A stretch of DNA of 39,094 nt from an uncultured Muribaculaceae bacterium. GTDB lineage: Bacteria; Bacteroidota; Bacteroidia; Bacteroidales; Muribaculaceae. Of the stretch, positions 8,936 to 17,219 are shown one piece after another; within the stretch, counting starts at the first letter, position 1; every line of letters starts with the position of its first letter. Made by a program: the position numbers and the translations under genes. The stretch lies in the NCBI GenBank assembly GCA_947632485.1, contig CANRPJ010000028.1:1-39094 (forward strand). Reading direction: 5' to 3'. The notes beneath the pieces were generated by a model. That model saw only the letters and a list, made by a program, of their open reading frames with translations. It did not search any database and had not been told where the DNA came from.

Positions 8936-9907
8936 TTAAAGAGTTTCGTTTACAGCTTCAGTAGCAGGTTCTCCGCCTTTGAGATATTCGAGGAAAGCTA
9001 CGATGCTCTGCACGGCCTCGTTGCCCTCAATCATCTTCTCCAGCTGTCCCTCGGGCACCTGTCCGGGGTTAGCCTGCACCATCTTGATCTGCTGGGGCAG
9101 CTGTGCGGCTACCTGGGGCAGATTCTGCTCAAGCTCCTCATAGGAAGCCTCGCTCACCTGCGGGACGAAGAGAGGCACGAGACGCTCAGCCACCATACCA
9201 ATATACTGGTTGCGGAGCTCAGGATTGGTCTTGTAGTAATCCTCGTGAGCCTTGACAGTGAACACAATAGCCTGAGCCACGAAGAGGGCTACAACGATAG
9301 TGGTCCACCAGCAGCCGATCTTCTTGAGGCGGGGAATCCATGAAGTGCTATCCCAACCCACTGACTGGAACATCGACCAGAAGCCATGAGTCATGTGGAA
9401 CCAGAGGGCGATGAATCCGATGATGTAGACGATGGGAGTCCAAACCAGCGAGAATGCTTCCTGAATGAAGAGAGTGCCGGCGGTAGGAGGCAGAGTGCCT
9501 TCCACGTTGCGGATCTCTACGAGCTGCATCTTAGCCCAGAACTGGATAAGATGCACCACAAGGAATGCGAGCACGACGATGCCGAGCACGAGCATGTTCT
9601 TCGAGGACCATTCCACCGTCTTCGGGCGCTTCGAGATGAGATAGCGCTCTGTGCCGCGTGCCTTGCGGTTCTGCACCGTAAGCCAGAGGGCATAGACGAT
9701 GTGGAGAATGAAGAGCAATGCCAGTCCTGCCGATGCGAGCAGAGCATACCAGTTGGCGCCAAGAAACTCACATACCTGATTGTAGGCAGTGGGCCAACAG
9801 ATAGCGATCGCGTTCATCAGACAGTGGAACGTGACGAATAGGACGAGACATGCGCCCGTCAAGGCCATGATGAATTTGCGTCCTACAGATGAACTTGTTA
9901 ACCACAT
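8936..9907 (-). CDS. frdC: Fumarate reductase / succinate dehydrogenase cytochrome b subunit with long C-terminal tail
   Basis: This 323-residue membrane anchor exchanges electrons with menaquinone. Five hydrophobic helices can be placed near 11-31, 52-76, 104-124, 151-171 and 198-219. They contain histidines suited to diheme ligation (H28, H69, H119, H171 or H174). The family is usually about 220-240 residues. Here roughly 100 further residues follow the last helix, hydrophilic and rich in Gln, Glu and Pro (for example [11 protein letters not shown]), ending in EAVNETL. First gene of the frdCAB operon, with a promoter at 9994-10024. The function of the tail is unknown. Confidence 0.93.
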   Translation of the reverse strand: MWLTSSSVGRKFIMALTGACLVLFVTFHCLMNAIAICWPTAYNQVCEFLGANWYALLASAGLALLFILHIVYALWLTVQNRKARGTERYLISKRPKTVEWSSKNMLVLGIVVLAFLVVHLIQFWAKMQLVEIRNVEGTLPPTAGTLFIQEAFSLVWTPIVYIIGFIALWFHMTHGFWSMFQSVGWDSTSWIPRLKKIGCWWTTIVVALFVAQAIVFTVKAHEDYYKTNPELRNQYIGMVAERLVPLFVPQVSEASYEELEQNLPQVAAQLPQQIKMVQANPGQVPEGQLEKMIEGNEAVQSIVAFLEYLKGGEPATEAVNETL

Positions 9908-9993
9908 AGTAGTTTGCGTTTTAGGTTAGTTAGTATAGTTTTTCTTTATTGGTTTTCCATGGAATGACCGGCCAGAACCGATGCAGCCCGCTG

Positions 9994-10024
9994 CAAAGGT
10001 AGCATAAAAACCGCGTATAACCAA
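9994..10024 (-). promoter_or_regulatory. Putative promoter of frdCAB
   Basis: The minus strand has a -7 box TACCTTTG at 9994-10001 and a weak -33 box TTGG at 10021-10024 with a 19-base spacer. Transcription would start near 9987, leaving a leader of about 80 bases. Confidence 0.55.
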
Positions 10025-10059
10025 CGGGGGTAAAGGGGCGGACAATAAAAAAATTTGCT

Positions 10060-10090
10060 TTTGCAGAATCGCGGGGAATCGCTAACTTTG
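10060..10090 (+). promoter_or_regulatory. Promoter of tRNA-Arg
   Basis: TTTG at 10060-10063, a 19-base spacer and TAACTTTG at 10083-10090 form an excellent match to the Bacteroidetes primary sigma promoter, 14 bases before the tRNA. Confidence 0.75.
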
Positions 10091-10104
10091 CGGTCGGAAA
10101 GCGA

Positions 10105-10178
10105 GGTTCCGTAGCTCAACTGGATAGAGCAACAGCCTTCTAAGCTGTGGGTTCCGGGTTCGAGTCCCGGCGGAATCA
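10105..10178 (+). tRNA. tRNA-Arg (anticodon UCU)
   Basis: The 74 bases fold as a cloverleaf. The acceptor stem GGTTCCG pairs with CGGAATC with one G-U pair. The anticodon stem ACAGC/GCTGT encloses the loop CTTCTAA, giving anticodon TCT, which reads AGA. The T arm contains GGTTCGAGTCC. The 3' CCA end is not encoded. A good promoter precedes it and a terminator follows. Confidence 0.95.
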
Positions 10179-10195
10179 CCTGAAAGCATTCTATT

Positions 10196-10223
10196 ATCGG
10201 GGTCGTCAGGCCCCGATTTTTTT
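10196..10223 (+). terminator. Terminator after tRNA-Arg
   Basis: ATCGGGG (10196-10202) pairs with CCCCGAT (10211-10217) around an 8-base loop and runs straight into seven T residues. Confidence 0.85.
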
Positions 10224-10224
10224 G

Positions 10225-10232
10225 TAAATTTG
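10225..10232 (+). promoter_or_regulatory. Putative -7 box for panB
   Basis: TAAATTTG fits TAnnTTTG and lies 24 bases before the panB ATG. No TTTG is present at the -33 position, which is occupied by the preceding terminator. Confidence 0.45.
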
Positions 10233-10256
10233 CGGGCAGAACACAATGAAACCAAT

Positions 10257-11075
10257 ATGTCGACAAATACGATTGACAATACCCGCAAGGTTACTACCCG
10301 CCGCCTCATCGAGATGAAGCAGCGTGGCGAGAAGATATCCATGCTCACTGCCTACGACTATTCAAGCGCCAAGATTCTCGATGAAGCGGGAATCGACTGC
10401 ATTCTTGTGGGCGACTCGGCTTCCAACGTGATGGCGGGCAACGTCACTACCCTGCCAATCACTCTCGACCAGATGATATATCATGCCAAATCGGTAATGA
10501 AGGCGGTGAAGAGAGCTCTGGTAGTGGTTGATCTTCCTTTCGGCTCTTATCAGGGCAATTCAAAGGAGGCACTGGCATCGGCAATACGCATGATGAAAGA
10601 GAGTCATGCCGAAGCGATCAAGCTTGAGGGCGGCGCGGAGATACGCGAAAGCGTAGAGCGCATTCTCAGCGCGGGAATACCCGTGATGGGTCACTTAGGT
10701 CTTACTCCTCAGAGCATCAATAAATTCGGCACCTACACGGTGAGAGCGCGCGAGGAGCAGGAGGCAGCGAAGCTGATAGCCGATGCCAAGCTGCTCGAAG
10801 AGCTGGGCTGCTTCGCGCTGGTGATAGAGAAGGTGCCGGCGGCGCTCACTGCAAAGGTGGCTGCTGAGCTTACTATCCCGGTGATCGGAATCGGGGCCGG
10901 CGCTGCCGACGGGCAGGTGCTCGTGATGCACGATATGCTTGGCATCAACAAAGGCTTCTCCCCTCGCTTTCTCCGCCGCTATGCCGATCTGGCTTCGATA
11001 ATGACCGATGCAGTAGGGCGTTACATTGAAGATGTGAAGCGAAGCGACTTCCCTTCTGAGTCCGAGCAATATTAA
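10257..11075 (+). CDS. panB: 3-methyl-2-oxobutanoate hydroxymethyltransferase
   Basis: PanB transfers a hydroxymethyl group from 5,10-methylenetetrahydrofolate to 2-oxoisovalerate to make ketopantoate, the first committed step of pantothenate and coenzyme A synthesis. The 272-residue product has the family motifs [23 protein letters not shown] and [11 protein letters not shown]. The metal-binding GDS aspartate is present, as is the [13 protein letters not shown] segment near the C-terminus. Length is standard. The start chosen is the ATG at 10257 ([12 protein letters not shown]). Upstream in-frame codons overlap the promoter, so the longer frame from 10230 is unlikely. No other pantothenate gene is adjacent. 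Confidence 0.95.
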   Translation: MSTNTIDNTRKVTTRRLIEMKQRGEKISMLTAYDYSSAKILDEAGIDCILVGDSASNVMAGNVTTLPITLDQMIYHAKSVMKAVKRALVVVDLPFGSYQGNSKEALASAIRMMKESHAEAIKLEGGAEIRESVERILSAGIPVMGHLGLTPQSINKFGTYTVRAREEQEAAKLIADAKLLEELGCFALVIEKVPAALTAKVAAELTIPVIGIGAGAADGQVLVMHDMLGINKGFSPRFLRRYADLASIMTDAVGRYIEDVKRSDFPSESEQY

Positions 11076-11112
11076 CAAAGTTAAAAAAGCTGCTGCAAAT
11101 CAACATTTTTTT

Positions 11113-11142
11113 GCCGGATCGGGAAACTTTCCCCGGTCCGGC
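11113..11142 (+). terminator. Probable terminator of panB
   Basis: GCCGGATCGGG and CCCGGTCCGGC form an 11-base stem with one mismatch. The following bases (TTGTTCT) are only moderately T-rich. Confidence 0.6.
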
Positions 11143-11148
11143 TTGTTC

Positions 11149-11156
11149 TACCTTTG
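11149..11156 (+). promoter_or_regulatory. Putative -7 box for the decarboxylase gene
   Basis: TACCTTTG fits TAnnTTTG. Transcription would begin near 11163, giving a leader of about 62 bases before the ATG at 11226. No clear -33 box. Confidence 0.45.
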
Positions 11157-11225
11157 AAAACACACCGCAAAGAGGAGGCTCCGCCGAATCCGAGCAATTA
11201 TTAAAACCTTAATTTTATAAAAGCT

Positions 11226-12383
11226 ATGGCACAAGCACTTCACCCCGTCGTCCAGGAATTGGTCGACATGATCAAGGAAAACGGCTGGCAAGAGAAATTT
11301 GAGCAAGCCATCAAGAAAGCCCAGAGTTACAATGTGGTCGGCATGGAAGACATCAAGACCCTGGACGACTACATCAACTGGTGTAACGCGCAGCTTTCAT
11401 GGGTTCCTATCGAGAATCAGTATGGCACAGAGGTGTTCAATCACATCTGCAAGTTCTATTTCGTTCTTGATCAGAGCCCAGTAAAAGAACTTCAGAATGC
11501 AGTGGTTCCCCACGACAAGATGCAGCCGCTGACTCCGCTTTCATTGTGGATGCGTAAATTCGTGGTAGAACTTGGCAACTGGCTTGATTCCCCCGAGAGC
11601 CTTACTCCGGAGTCATTGCGCAGTTTCTATGATCATCCTGAATACAATATGGACGAATACATCTACCCGCGTGGTGGCTGGAAGAGCTTCAACCAGTTCT
11701 TTGCCCGCCGCACAAAACCGGGCTATCGTCCTATCGCCGATATCTCTGACCAGAGCGTGATAGTATCGCCTGCCGACTCTACCAACGACGGTCAGTGGGA
11801 GGTTCGCTCCAACGCCGGTGTTACCATCAAGGGTCTGCACTGGAAGATTGAGGAGCTTCTGGAAGGCAGCCCCTATGCCGACCGCTTCAAGGGAGGCCAC
11901 TGGATGCACCAGTTCCTCAGCCCGTATGACTATCACCGCCAGCATGCTCCTGTAGGAGGCCGCGTGGTTGAGAGCCGTGTGATCCAGGGCACCGTATATC
12001 TGCAGGTTACGGCTGAGCCGATTCCTGGCGACGCACAGGGTCGCTCGCAGCTCGTGGGCAAGCGCGTGTTCGGCGCTCCTGACGATGCCGGCTATGAGTT
12101 CATGCAGACGCGTGGTCTTGTAATCATCGACTCCCCGATCGGTCTGGTAGCTACCCTGCCTATGGGTATGGCTCAGGTTTCTTCGATTATCCTTACCGCC
12201 GAAACCGGACGCACCCTGCAGAAGGGCGAGGAGATCAGCTACTTCCAGTTCGGTGGCTCCGATATCGTGATGGTATTCGAGGAGGCTTCCAACGTAAGCA
12301 TTACGGCTCACCCGGGCGTACACTACAAGGTAGGTACCCGCATTGCAAAGGCCTATCCGGCAGTGCCCGGCTACAGGAAGTGA
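11226..12383 (+). CDS. Pyruvoyl-dependent decarboxylase of the phosphatidylserine decarboxylase superfamily, PsiD-like
   Basis: This 385-residue protein has the catalytic set of the superfamily. FNQFFARR is at 155-162, SPADS at 181-185 (Asp184), and DYHRQHAP at 235-242 (His240). The self-cleavage motif is FGGS at 342-345, where Ser345 would become the pyruvoyl group. Cleavage would give a large N-terminal chain and a small chain of about 40 residues. Membrane phosphatidylserine decarboxylases normally have LGST. The FGGS form, the roughly 140-residue N-terminal helical extension (PSDC-like) and the absence of a membrane segment match the soluble clade that includes the fungal tryptophan decarboxylase PsiD. 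The next genes are amino acid antiporters, so a free amino acid is the likely substrate. Which amino acid cannot be read from the sequence. A lipid substrate is less likely but not excluded. Confidence 0.8.
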   Translation: MAQALHPVVQELVDMIKENGWQEKFEQAIKKAQSYNVVGMEDIKTLDDYINWCNAQLSWVPIENQYGTEVFNHICKFYFVLDQSPVKELQNAVVPHDKMQPLTPLSLWMRKFVVELGNWLDSPESLTPESLRSFYDHPEYNMDEYIYPRGGWKSFNQFFARRTKPGYRPIADISDQSVIVSPADSTNDGQWEVRSNAGVTIKGLHWKIEELLEGSPYADRFKGGHWMHQFLSPYDYHRQHAPVGGRVVESRVIQGTVYLQVTAEPIPGDAQGRSQLVGKRVFGAPDDAGYEFMQTRGLVIIDSPIGLVATLPMGMAQVSSIILTAETGRTLQKGEEISYFQFGGSDIVMVFEEASNVSITAHPGVHYKVGTRIAKAYPAVPGYRK

Positions 12384-12416
12384 CATTCCTAAGATTTATT
12401 GACAATTCTTACTTTG

Positions 12417-12447
12417 AGCGGCGCCTGGTTTTCGGGCGTCGCTTTTT
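12417..12447 (+). terminator. Terminator after the decarboxylase gene
   Basis: AGCGGCGCC pairs with GGCGTCGCT (one G-U pair) and is followed by a T run at 12443-12447. Read-through into the antiporter gene remains possible. Confidence 0.75.
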
Positions 12448-12461
12448 ATGTAAAAAAATTA

Positions 12462-12469
12462 TAACTTTG
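12462..12469 (+). promoter_or_regulatory. Putative -7 box for the first antiporter gene
   Basis: TAACTTTG lies 42 bases before the ATG at 12512 and directly after the preceding terminator. The -33 region (GTCGC) is not a good match. Confidence 0.5.
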
Positions 12470-12511
12470 CAATCGCTTTTTATCAACAAAAACGAAATTG
12501 CATAGACCCCT

Positions 12512-13978
12512 ATGGCTACGCCTGCTACTGCGAAGAAAGGAAAGTCCATCTCCACTACGATGATGGCTATGATGATAATAGTATCGATCCTCTCGCTGCG
12601 CGGATTCGCCTCCCAGGCAGAATACGGCTATACCTCAATCTTCTATTATCTCTTCGCAGCCCTGGTGTTTCTAATTCCCTACTCGTTGGTCTGCGCCGAA
12701 CTCGCTTCGACCTGGACGGGAAGCGGCGGGGTGTTCCGCTGGGTGTCGGAGGGTCTTGGCCCGCGATGGGGCTGGGCGGCGATCTATCTTGACTGGATGA
12801 TGATCGTGATCTGGCTTCCGGCGGTGCTGATGTTTGTAGGTAATGCTCTCGCTTTCATCGGAGGCTCAGACAATCTGGCTGAAAACAAACTGTTTGCCAT
12901 TGCGGTGCTCCTGATCGTATACTGGGGAGCCACACTGATCACCTTCCGCGGAATCCACAATGCCGACCGGCTCTCTACTGCAGGCGGCTGGATCGGCACC
13001 CTCATACCGATAGCGATACTGATCGTGCTCGGAATTATCTATATCTGCACGGGCAACCCCAACCAGATTCCCCATACCTCATTCTGGCCCGATTTCTCTC
13101 ATTGGAGCAATATCGTGCTTGCCGCCTCCATATTCCTCTTTTTCGCCGGCACGGAGCTTCAGGCCGTGCATATCCAGCACATGCCGAATCCCAGAAAGCA
13201 GTTTCCCGTCTCGGTTCTGGTATCTACGGCGGTGATTCTGGTATGCTTCATCGGAGGCACCCTTGCCATTGGCTTTGTGATTCCTCAAGGCGAGATCGGA
13301 CTTCTCGCATCGCTTTTCACCGCCTTCGATAAGCTATGGAGCAATGTAGGCGCTCCCTGGCTCGGCAATGCGATGGCTCTTTTCATAGCCGTAGGCACAC
13401 TGGCCCAGATATCGGTGAATATTTCCGGCCCTTCAACCGGTCTTCTTGCCGTAGGGCGTGCCGGCTACCTTCCTCCGCTGTTTCAGCGGGTAAACAGCCA
13501 CGACGTGCAGGTGCCGATTCTTCTGGTGCAGGGTGGAATAGTAACGGTGCTCGGTGTAGTGCTTCTGGTGCTTCCTTCCGTTCAATCGTCGTATCAGATT
13601 CTGAGCCAGATGTCTACAATCATGTATCTGTTTATGATTCTGATGGTCTATGGCTCCTTCGTCGTGCTCCGCTATGCTCAGCCCGACAAGCCGCGCGGTT
13701 TCCGGGTGCCCGGTGGGAAGGTGGGAATGTGGACCGTAGCCATAATCGGATCGCTCGGCTCTATTCTTGCGCTCAGCATCTGCTTCCTGCCTCCGAGCCA
13801 GATCGAAACCGGCGATTCGCTCACCTATATCCTGATTCTGGCCGGCTGTGTGGTTGTGTTCACCTCACTACCTTTCATAGTCTACAGCCGGCGAAAAAGC
13901 AGCTGGAAAAGCCCCGATTCCCACTTCGAGCCGTTTGACTGGCAAACCGAAGGCCGCAAGCCCTGGCAGAAGGCCTGA
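12512..13978 (+). CDS. APC-family amino acid antiporter, GadC-like (copy 1)
   Basis: This 488-residue integral membrane protein has about 12 predicted helices. Its first helices resemble glutamate/GABA antiporters: SLRGFASQAEYGYTS, then PYSLVCAELASTW, GGVFRWVSEGLGPRWGW and a following aromatic helix. Antiporters of this group import an amino acid and export its decarboxylation product. It lies directly downstream of the PsiD-like decarboxylase, the arrangement seen for decarboxylase/antiporter pairs. The cytoplasmic C-terminus is short and ends FEPFDWQTEGRKPWQ. It is closely related along its whole length to the next gene, so the two arose by tandem duplication. The substrate is not determinable here. 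Start MATPATAKKGKS, with a leader containing a -7 box. Confidence 0.88.
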   Translation: MATPATAKKGKSISTTMMAMMIIVSILSLRGFASQAEYGYTSIFYYLFAALVFLIPYSLVCAELASTWTGSGGVFRWVSEGLGPRWGWAAIYLDWMMIVIWLPAVLMFVGNALAFIGGSDNLAENKLFAIAVLLIVYWGATLITFRGIHNADRLSTAGGWIGTLIPIAILIVLGIIYICTGNPNQIPHTSFWPDFSHWSNIVLAASIFLFFAGTELQAVHIQHMPNPRKQFPVSVLVSTAVILVCFIGGTLAIGFVIPQGEIGLLASLFTAFDKLWSNVGAPWLGNAMALFIAVGTLAQISVNISGPSTGLLAVGRAGYLPPLFQRVNSHDVQVPILLVQGGIVTVLGVVLLVLPSVQSSYQILSQMSTIMYLFMILMVYGSFVVLRYAQPDKPRGFRVPGGKVGMWTVAIIGSLGSILALSICFLPPSQIETGDSLTYILILAGCVVVFTSLPFIVYSRRKSSWKSPDSHFEPFDWQTEGRKPWQKA

Positions 13979-14009
13979 CAAATTATTTTCCTAATTTCAA
14001 TGAATTAGC

Positions 14010-14048
14010 TTCAGGAGCTGCGAACAATAGTAGCTCCTGAAACCTTTT
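14010..14048 (+). terminator. Terminator between the two antiporter genes
   Basis: TTCAGGAGCT (14010-14019) pairs perfectly with AGCTCCTGAA (14032-14041) across a 12-base loop, followed by CCTTTTAT. The 3' tract is short, so it may attenuate and not fully stop transcription. Confidence 0.65.
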
Positions 14049-14120
14049 ATTACTGACAGCGACCCCCTAAGAGGCCCTTCCTAAACAAACACTATTGAAA
14101 AACACATAAAATCCAAACTC

Positions 14121-15884
14121 ATGGCAACTTCCACCACCCCGTCAGGAGGCATCGCACGGCCAGCGCCGTCGGCTCCGTCAAAAGGAAAAAAAGCTGTCGC
14201 GACCATCACCATGGGAGCCATGGCAGTACTGATCGTAACAAACATAGTCAGCATGCGTGGCCTTGCGTCGCAGGCGGAATACGGCTATACGTCGATATTC
14301 TACTACGTGTTCGCGGCTTTGGTATTCCTCGTGCCCTACTCTCTGGTATGCGCCGAGCTGGCTTCTACCTGGACAAAGAGCGGAGGTCTGTTCAGATGGT
14401 GCACTGAGGGCCTCGGACCCAAATGGGGCTGGGCCGCAATGTATTATGAATGGCAGATGGTAGTGATATGGTTTCCGGCCGTGCTCATGTTCGGCGCCGT
14501 GTCGCTCGCATATATCTTCTGGCCAGAGACGTTTGATGCCAAACTGGCTTCCAACGTGATCTATTCGCTGATAGTGGTGCTCGGAGTGTATTGGCTCTCT
14601 ACTTTCAATATGTTCCGCGGAATGAAATCAGCCAACACGCTCTCTACTCTCGGAGGTCTCTTCGGAACTATTATTCCTGCTGCCGTGCTGATAATCCTCG
14701 GCATAGTATATCTCTGCATGGGTAATCCTATCCACATCGACACGCACCAGAGCTTCTGGCCCGACTTCTCGAAATTCTCTACCATTGTGCTCGCCGCCTC
14801 TATCTTCCTCTTCTTCGCAGGAATGGAGATGCAGGCTGTGCATGTGCCTTCAATGAAGGATCCGGCCCGTTCATTCCCGAAATCGGTGCTGATTGCAGTA
14901 GTGATTATCCTCGCTATCTTTATCGGCGGCACTCTTGCCATAGGTTTCGTGATTCCGGCCAAAGACATTAACCTGCTGGCATCGCTCCTGGTGGCCTACA
15001 ACGACCTCTGGGCAAGTCTCGGAGTGCCCTGGCTGGGCAATGTGATGGCTCTTCTCATCACCTTCGGCGTAATCGGTCAGGTGAGCGTGGTAATAGCAGC
15101 TCCCTCTACCGGTATCCTTGCAGTAGGCAAGGCCGGCTATCTGCCTCCGAAGCTGCAGAAGACCAATAAGAACGGTATTCAGGTGCCGATCCTTTGGGTG
15201 CAGGGTATCTTCGTGACCATTCTGGCACTCGCCCTGGTGGTACTTCCTTCGGTGCAGAGCGCATATCAGATTCTTAGCCAGATGTCAACGATCATCTATC
15301 TGGTGATGGTGCTCATAATCTACTGGGCTTTTGTCCGCCTCCGCCGCACTGAGCCTAATGTGAAGCGTGGCTTCCGGGTTCCCGGTGGTAAATTCGGAGA
15401 GGTACTGGTTGTCACGGTCGGTGTGCTCGGCGCCCTTATCGCAATGGTGCTCAGCCTCGTTCCACCGAGCCAGATCAATACGGGCAGCCCGTTCGTATAT
15501 GTGCTCATACTGGTGATCGGCTGCGCAGTATTCCTGATATTCCCCTTCATCGTCTATGCAAAGCGCAAACCGGGCTGGCGTAATCCCAACACGACTTTCG
15601 AGCCGTTTGACTGGGAGATCGAAGGTCGTACGCCCGACAAGGTTTCGAAATGGCCTGCCGGCTATGTGCCCACCGACGAGCAGGTGCGTCGCGCAGCTCT
15701 TTGGGAGGACGGTGCATTCGGACCGGTATCTATGAAGACGGTAGGTGAGGTGACCGATCTCTCTATCCAGCCTAACGAAGCCTTCATGAAGAAGAATGAG
15801 GAGGCTTTCGAGGAGGCATCCGGAGAGAAACCGGCTCAGACACCGCCGGAAGCTGATCCGGGAGCTGACGCTTCCAAAAAGTGA
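14121..15884 (+). CDS. APC-family amino acid antiporter, GadC-like (copy 2, with long acidic tail)
   Basis: This 587-residue paralogue of the preceding gene shares the helix pattern and segments such as ASQAEYGYTSIFYY, PYSLVCAELASTWT and VLPSVQSAYQILSQMSTI. It differs at both ends. The N-terminus has a 25-residue Ala/Pro/Ser/Lys-rich extension. The C-terminus continues about 100 residues past FEPFDWEIEGR into a hydrophilic acidic tail with WPAGYVPTDEQVRRA and a Pro/Ala/Asp-rich end. In GadC the C-terminal segment acts as a pH-dependent plug, so the tail may regulate transport; that is inference. The genes for an MFS transporter and a porin follow at 45 and 24 bases, so these three look like one transcript. 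Confidence 0.87.
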   Translation: MATSTTPSGGIARPAPSAPSKGKKAVATITMGAMAVLIVTNIVSMRGLASQAEYGYTSIFYYVFAALVFLVPYSLVCAELASTWTKSGGLFRWCTEGLGPKWGWAAMYYEWQMVVIWFPAVLMFGAVSLAYIFWPETFDAKLASNVIYSLIVVLGVYWLSTFNMFRGMKSANTLSTLGGLFGTIIPAAVLIILGIVYLCMGNPIHIDTHQSFWPDFSKFSTIVLAASIFLFFAGMEMQAVHVPSMKDPARSFPKSVLIAVVIILAIFIGGTLAIGFVIPAKDINLLASLLVAYNDLWASLGVPWLGNVMALLITFGVIGQVSVVIAAPSTGILAVGKAGYLPPKLQKTNKNGIQVPILWVQGIFVTILALALVVLPSVQSAYQILSQMSTIIYLVMVLIIYWAFVRLRRTEPNVKRGFRVPGGKFGEVLVVTVGVLGALIAMVLSLVPPSQINTGSPFVYVLILVIGCAVFLIFPFIVYAKRKPGWRNPNTTFEPFDWEIEGRTPDKVSKWPAGYVPTDEQVRRAALWEDGAFGPVSMKTVGEVTDLSIQPNEAFMKKNEEAFEEASGEKPAQTPPEADPGADASKK

Positions 15885-15929
15885 CTGAAAATATGATCCG
15901 GAAGTAGAATTATTAATACGAAGGAAATC

Positions 15930-17195
15930 ATGAGCAGACTGATCACAACCGGCAAAACGCCGCTTACGGCTACCACATGGATTGCGATTCTTTCGCTCTC
16001 ACTGGTGGTAAACCTGCCTGGGCTTGCCGTAACCCCAATGCTTGGCACTCTGGCCAAAGTATTCCCTCACACGACCCAGATCGAGAAGCAGCTGCTTACG
16101 ATTATGCCCAATCTGCTCATAATCCCCTTCGTGCTGCTTTCCGGAAAACTCTCGCTGACAAAGCATAAGATAGCCACGGTGGTGGGCGCGCTCATCATCT
16201 TCACGGCCTCCGCCGTGGCTTACCTCTTTGCCACCACGATGACCGCGCTGATTATCTTCAGCAGCACTCTCGGCATCGGCGCCGGACTTCTGATACCATT
16301 CTCGACCGGTCTTCTTGCCGATACCTTCACGGGCCGCTACCGCATGCAGCAGATGGGTCTGCAGTCGGGAGTGAGCAATATCACCCTCGTGCTCGGCACC
16401 TACGCTGTAGGCTGGCTGGCAATAGGAAGCTGGCATCTGCCTTTCGTAGTGTATCTTGTGGGTCTGATTCCTCTTCTGCTTTCCATCAAGCTGAAAGGCA
16501 TACCTAAGGCTGACCTCGATGAGGCAAGCACCTCAGCCGGCACCGCCAAGGCCGCTACAGCCGCCGTAAGCCCTGCAGGGGTAAAGGAGAAGATAGTAAA
16601 AGGCTTCTACATCAATCGTCTGATATCTATAATCGGACTATATTTCTTCATCTCGTTTGCCACCATCTGCATCTCCTACTATTGCCCCTTCCTGGTAGAG
16701 AAGGAAGACTGGAGCCCGTCGCTTGCCGGCGCCATCACAGCTCTCTATTTCTTCTTTATCTTCGTGACCGGCGTATCGCTGCCCTGGCTTGTGAAGTTCT
16801 TTAAGAAAACTACATTTCTTGCCGGCGGTTTCATAATGCTCGGCGGTCTGGCGCTTTTCGCCCTGATTCATTCTCCCTGGAGCTTCTGTGTAGGGGCATC
16901 GCTCTGCGGCTTCGGCTACGGAATGTGCCAGCCGATGATCTACGATAAGGCGAGCCGGGCTGTGGCCGACCCGTCGAAATCTACCCTTTCGCTGGCTTTC
17001 GTGCTCGCTGCCAATTATCTGGCAATAGTGCTCACTCCCTTTATCATCGATCTGCTTCGCGGTGCCTTCAATGCAGGCCACGTGACCGGCTTCGCATTCT
17101 ATCTTTGCGCCGGCTGCACTGCAATCTATTGCCTCGTGGCTCTATGGAAGCGCAAGTCATTTGCATTCGATGTCGATGAATCTTATTATTCTTGA
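15930..17195 (+). CDS. Major facilitator superfamily transporter
   Basis: This 421-residue protein has twelve hydrophobic segments and a central hydrophilic loop at about 195-222 rich in Ala, Thr and Lys. The region after helix 2 (SGKLSLTKHK) corresponds to the MFS loop 2-3. GIGAGLLIPFSTGLLAD lies in the helix 4-5 area, and GFGYGMCQPMIYDKASR in the second half. It fits the drug/metabolite exporter type of MFS proteins. Lying between the antiporter and the porin gene, it may export the amine product or a related metabolite, which is inference from context. Start MSRLITTGKTPL, 45 bases after the antiporter stop. Confidence 0.85.
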   Translation: MSRLITTGKTPLTATTWIAILSLSLVVNLPGLAVTPMLGTLAKVFPHTTQIEKQLLTIMPNLLIIPFVLLSGKLSLTKHKIATVVGALIIFTASAVAYLFATTMTALIIFSSTLGIGAGLLIPFSTGLLADTFTGRYRMQQMGLQSGVSNITLVLGTYAVGWLAIGSWHLPFVVYLVGLIPLLLSIKLKGIPKADLDEASTSAGTAKAATAAVSPAGVKEKIVKGFYINRLISIIGLYFFISFATICISYYCPFLVEKEDWSPSLAGAITALYFFFIFVTGVSLPWLVKFFKKTTFLAGGFIMLGGLALFALIHSPWSFCVGASLCGFGYGMCQPMIYDKASRAVADPSKSTLSLAFVLAANYLAIVLTPFIIDLLRGAFNAGHVTGFAFYLCAGCTAIYCLVALWKRKSFAFDVDESYYS

Positions 17196-17219
17196 TTTTA
17201 CTATTTTTCCACTACCCTT

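Noticed and set aside
10105..10178. tRNA gene as an integration (att) site
   Set aside because: No integrase gene and no direct repeat of the tRNA 3' end were seen nearby in the window.
11226..12383. Ordinary membrane phosphatidylserine decarboxylase
   Set aside because: FGGS replaces LGST, there is a large N-terminal helical domain and no membrane segment, and antiporter genes follow; a PsiD-like soluble enzyme fits better, though lipid activity is not excluded.
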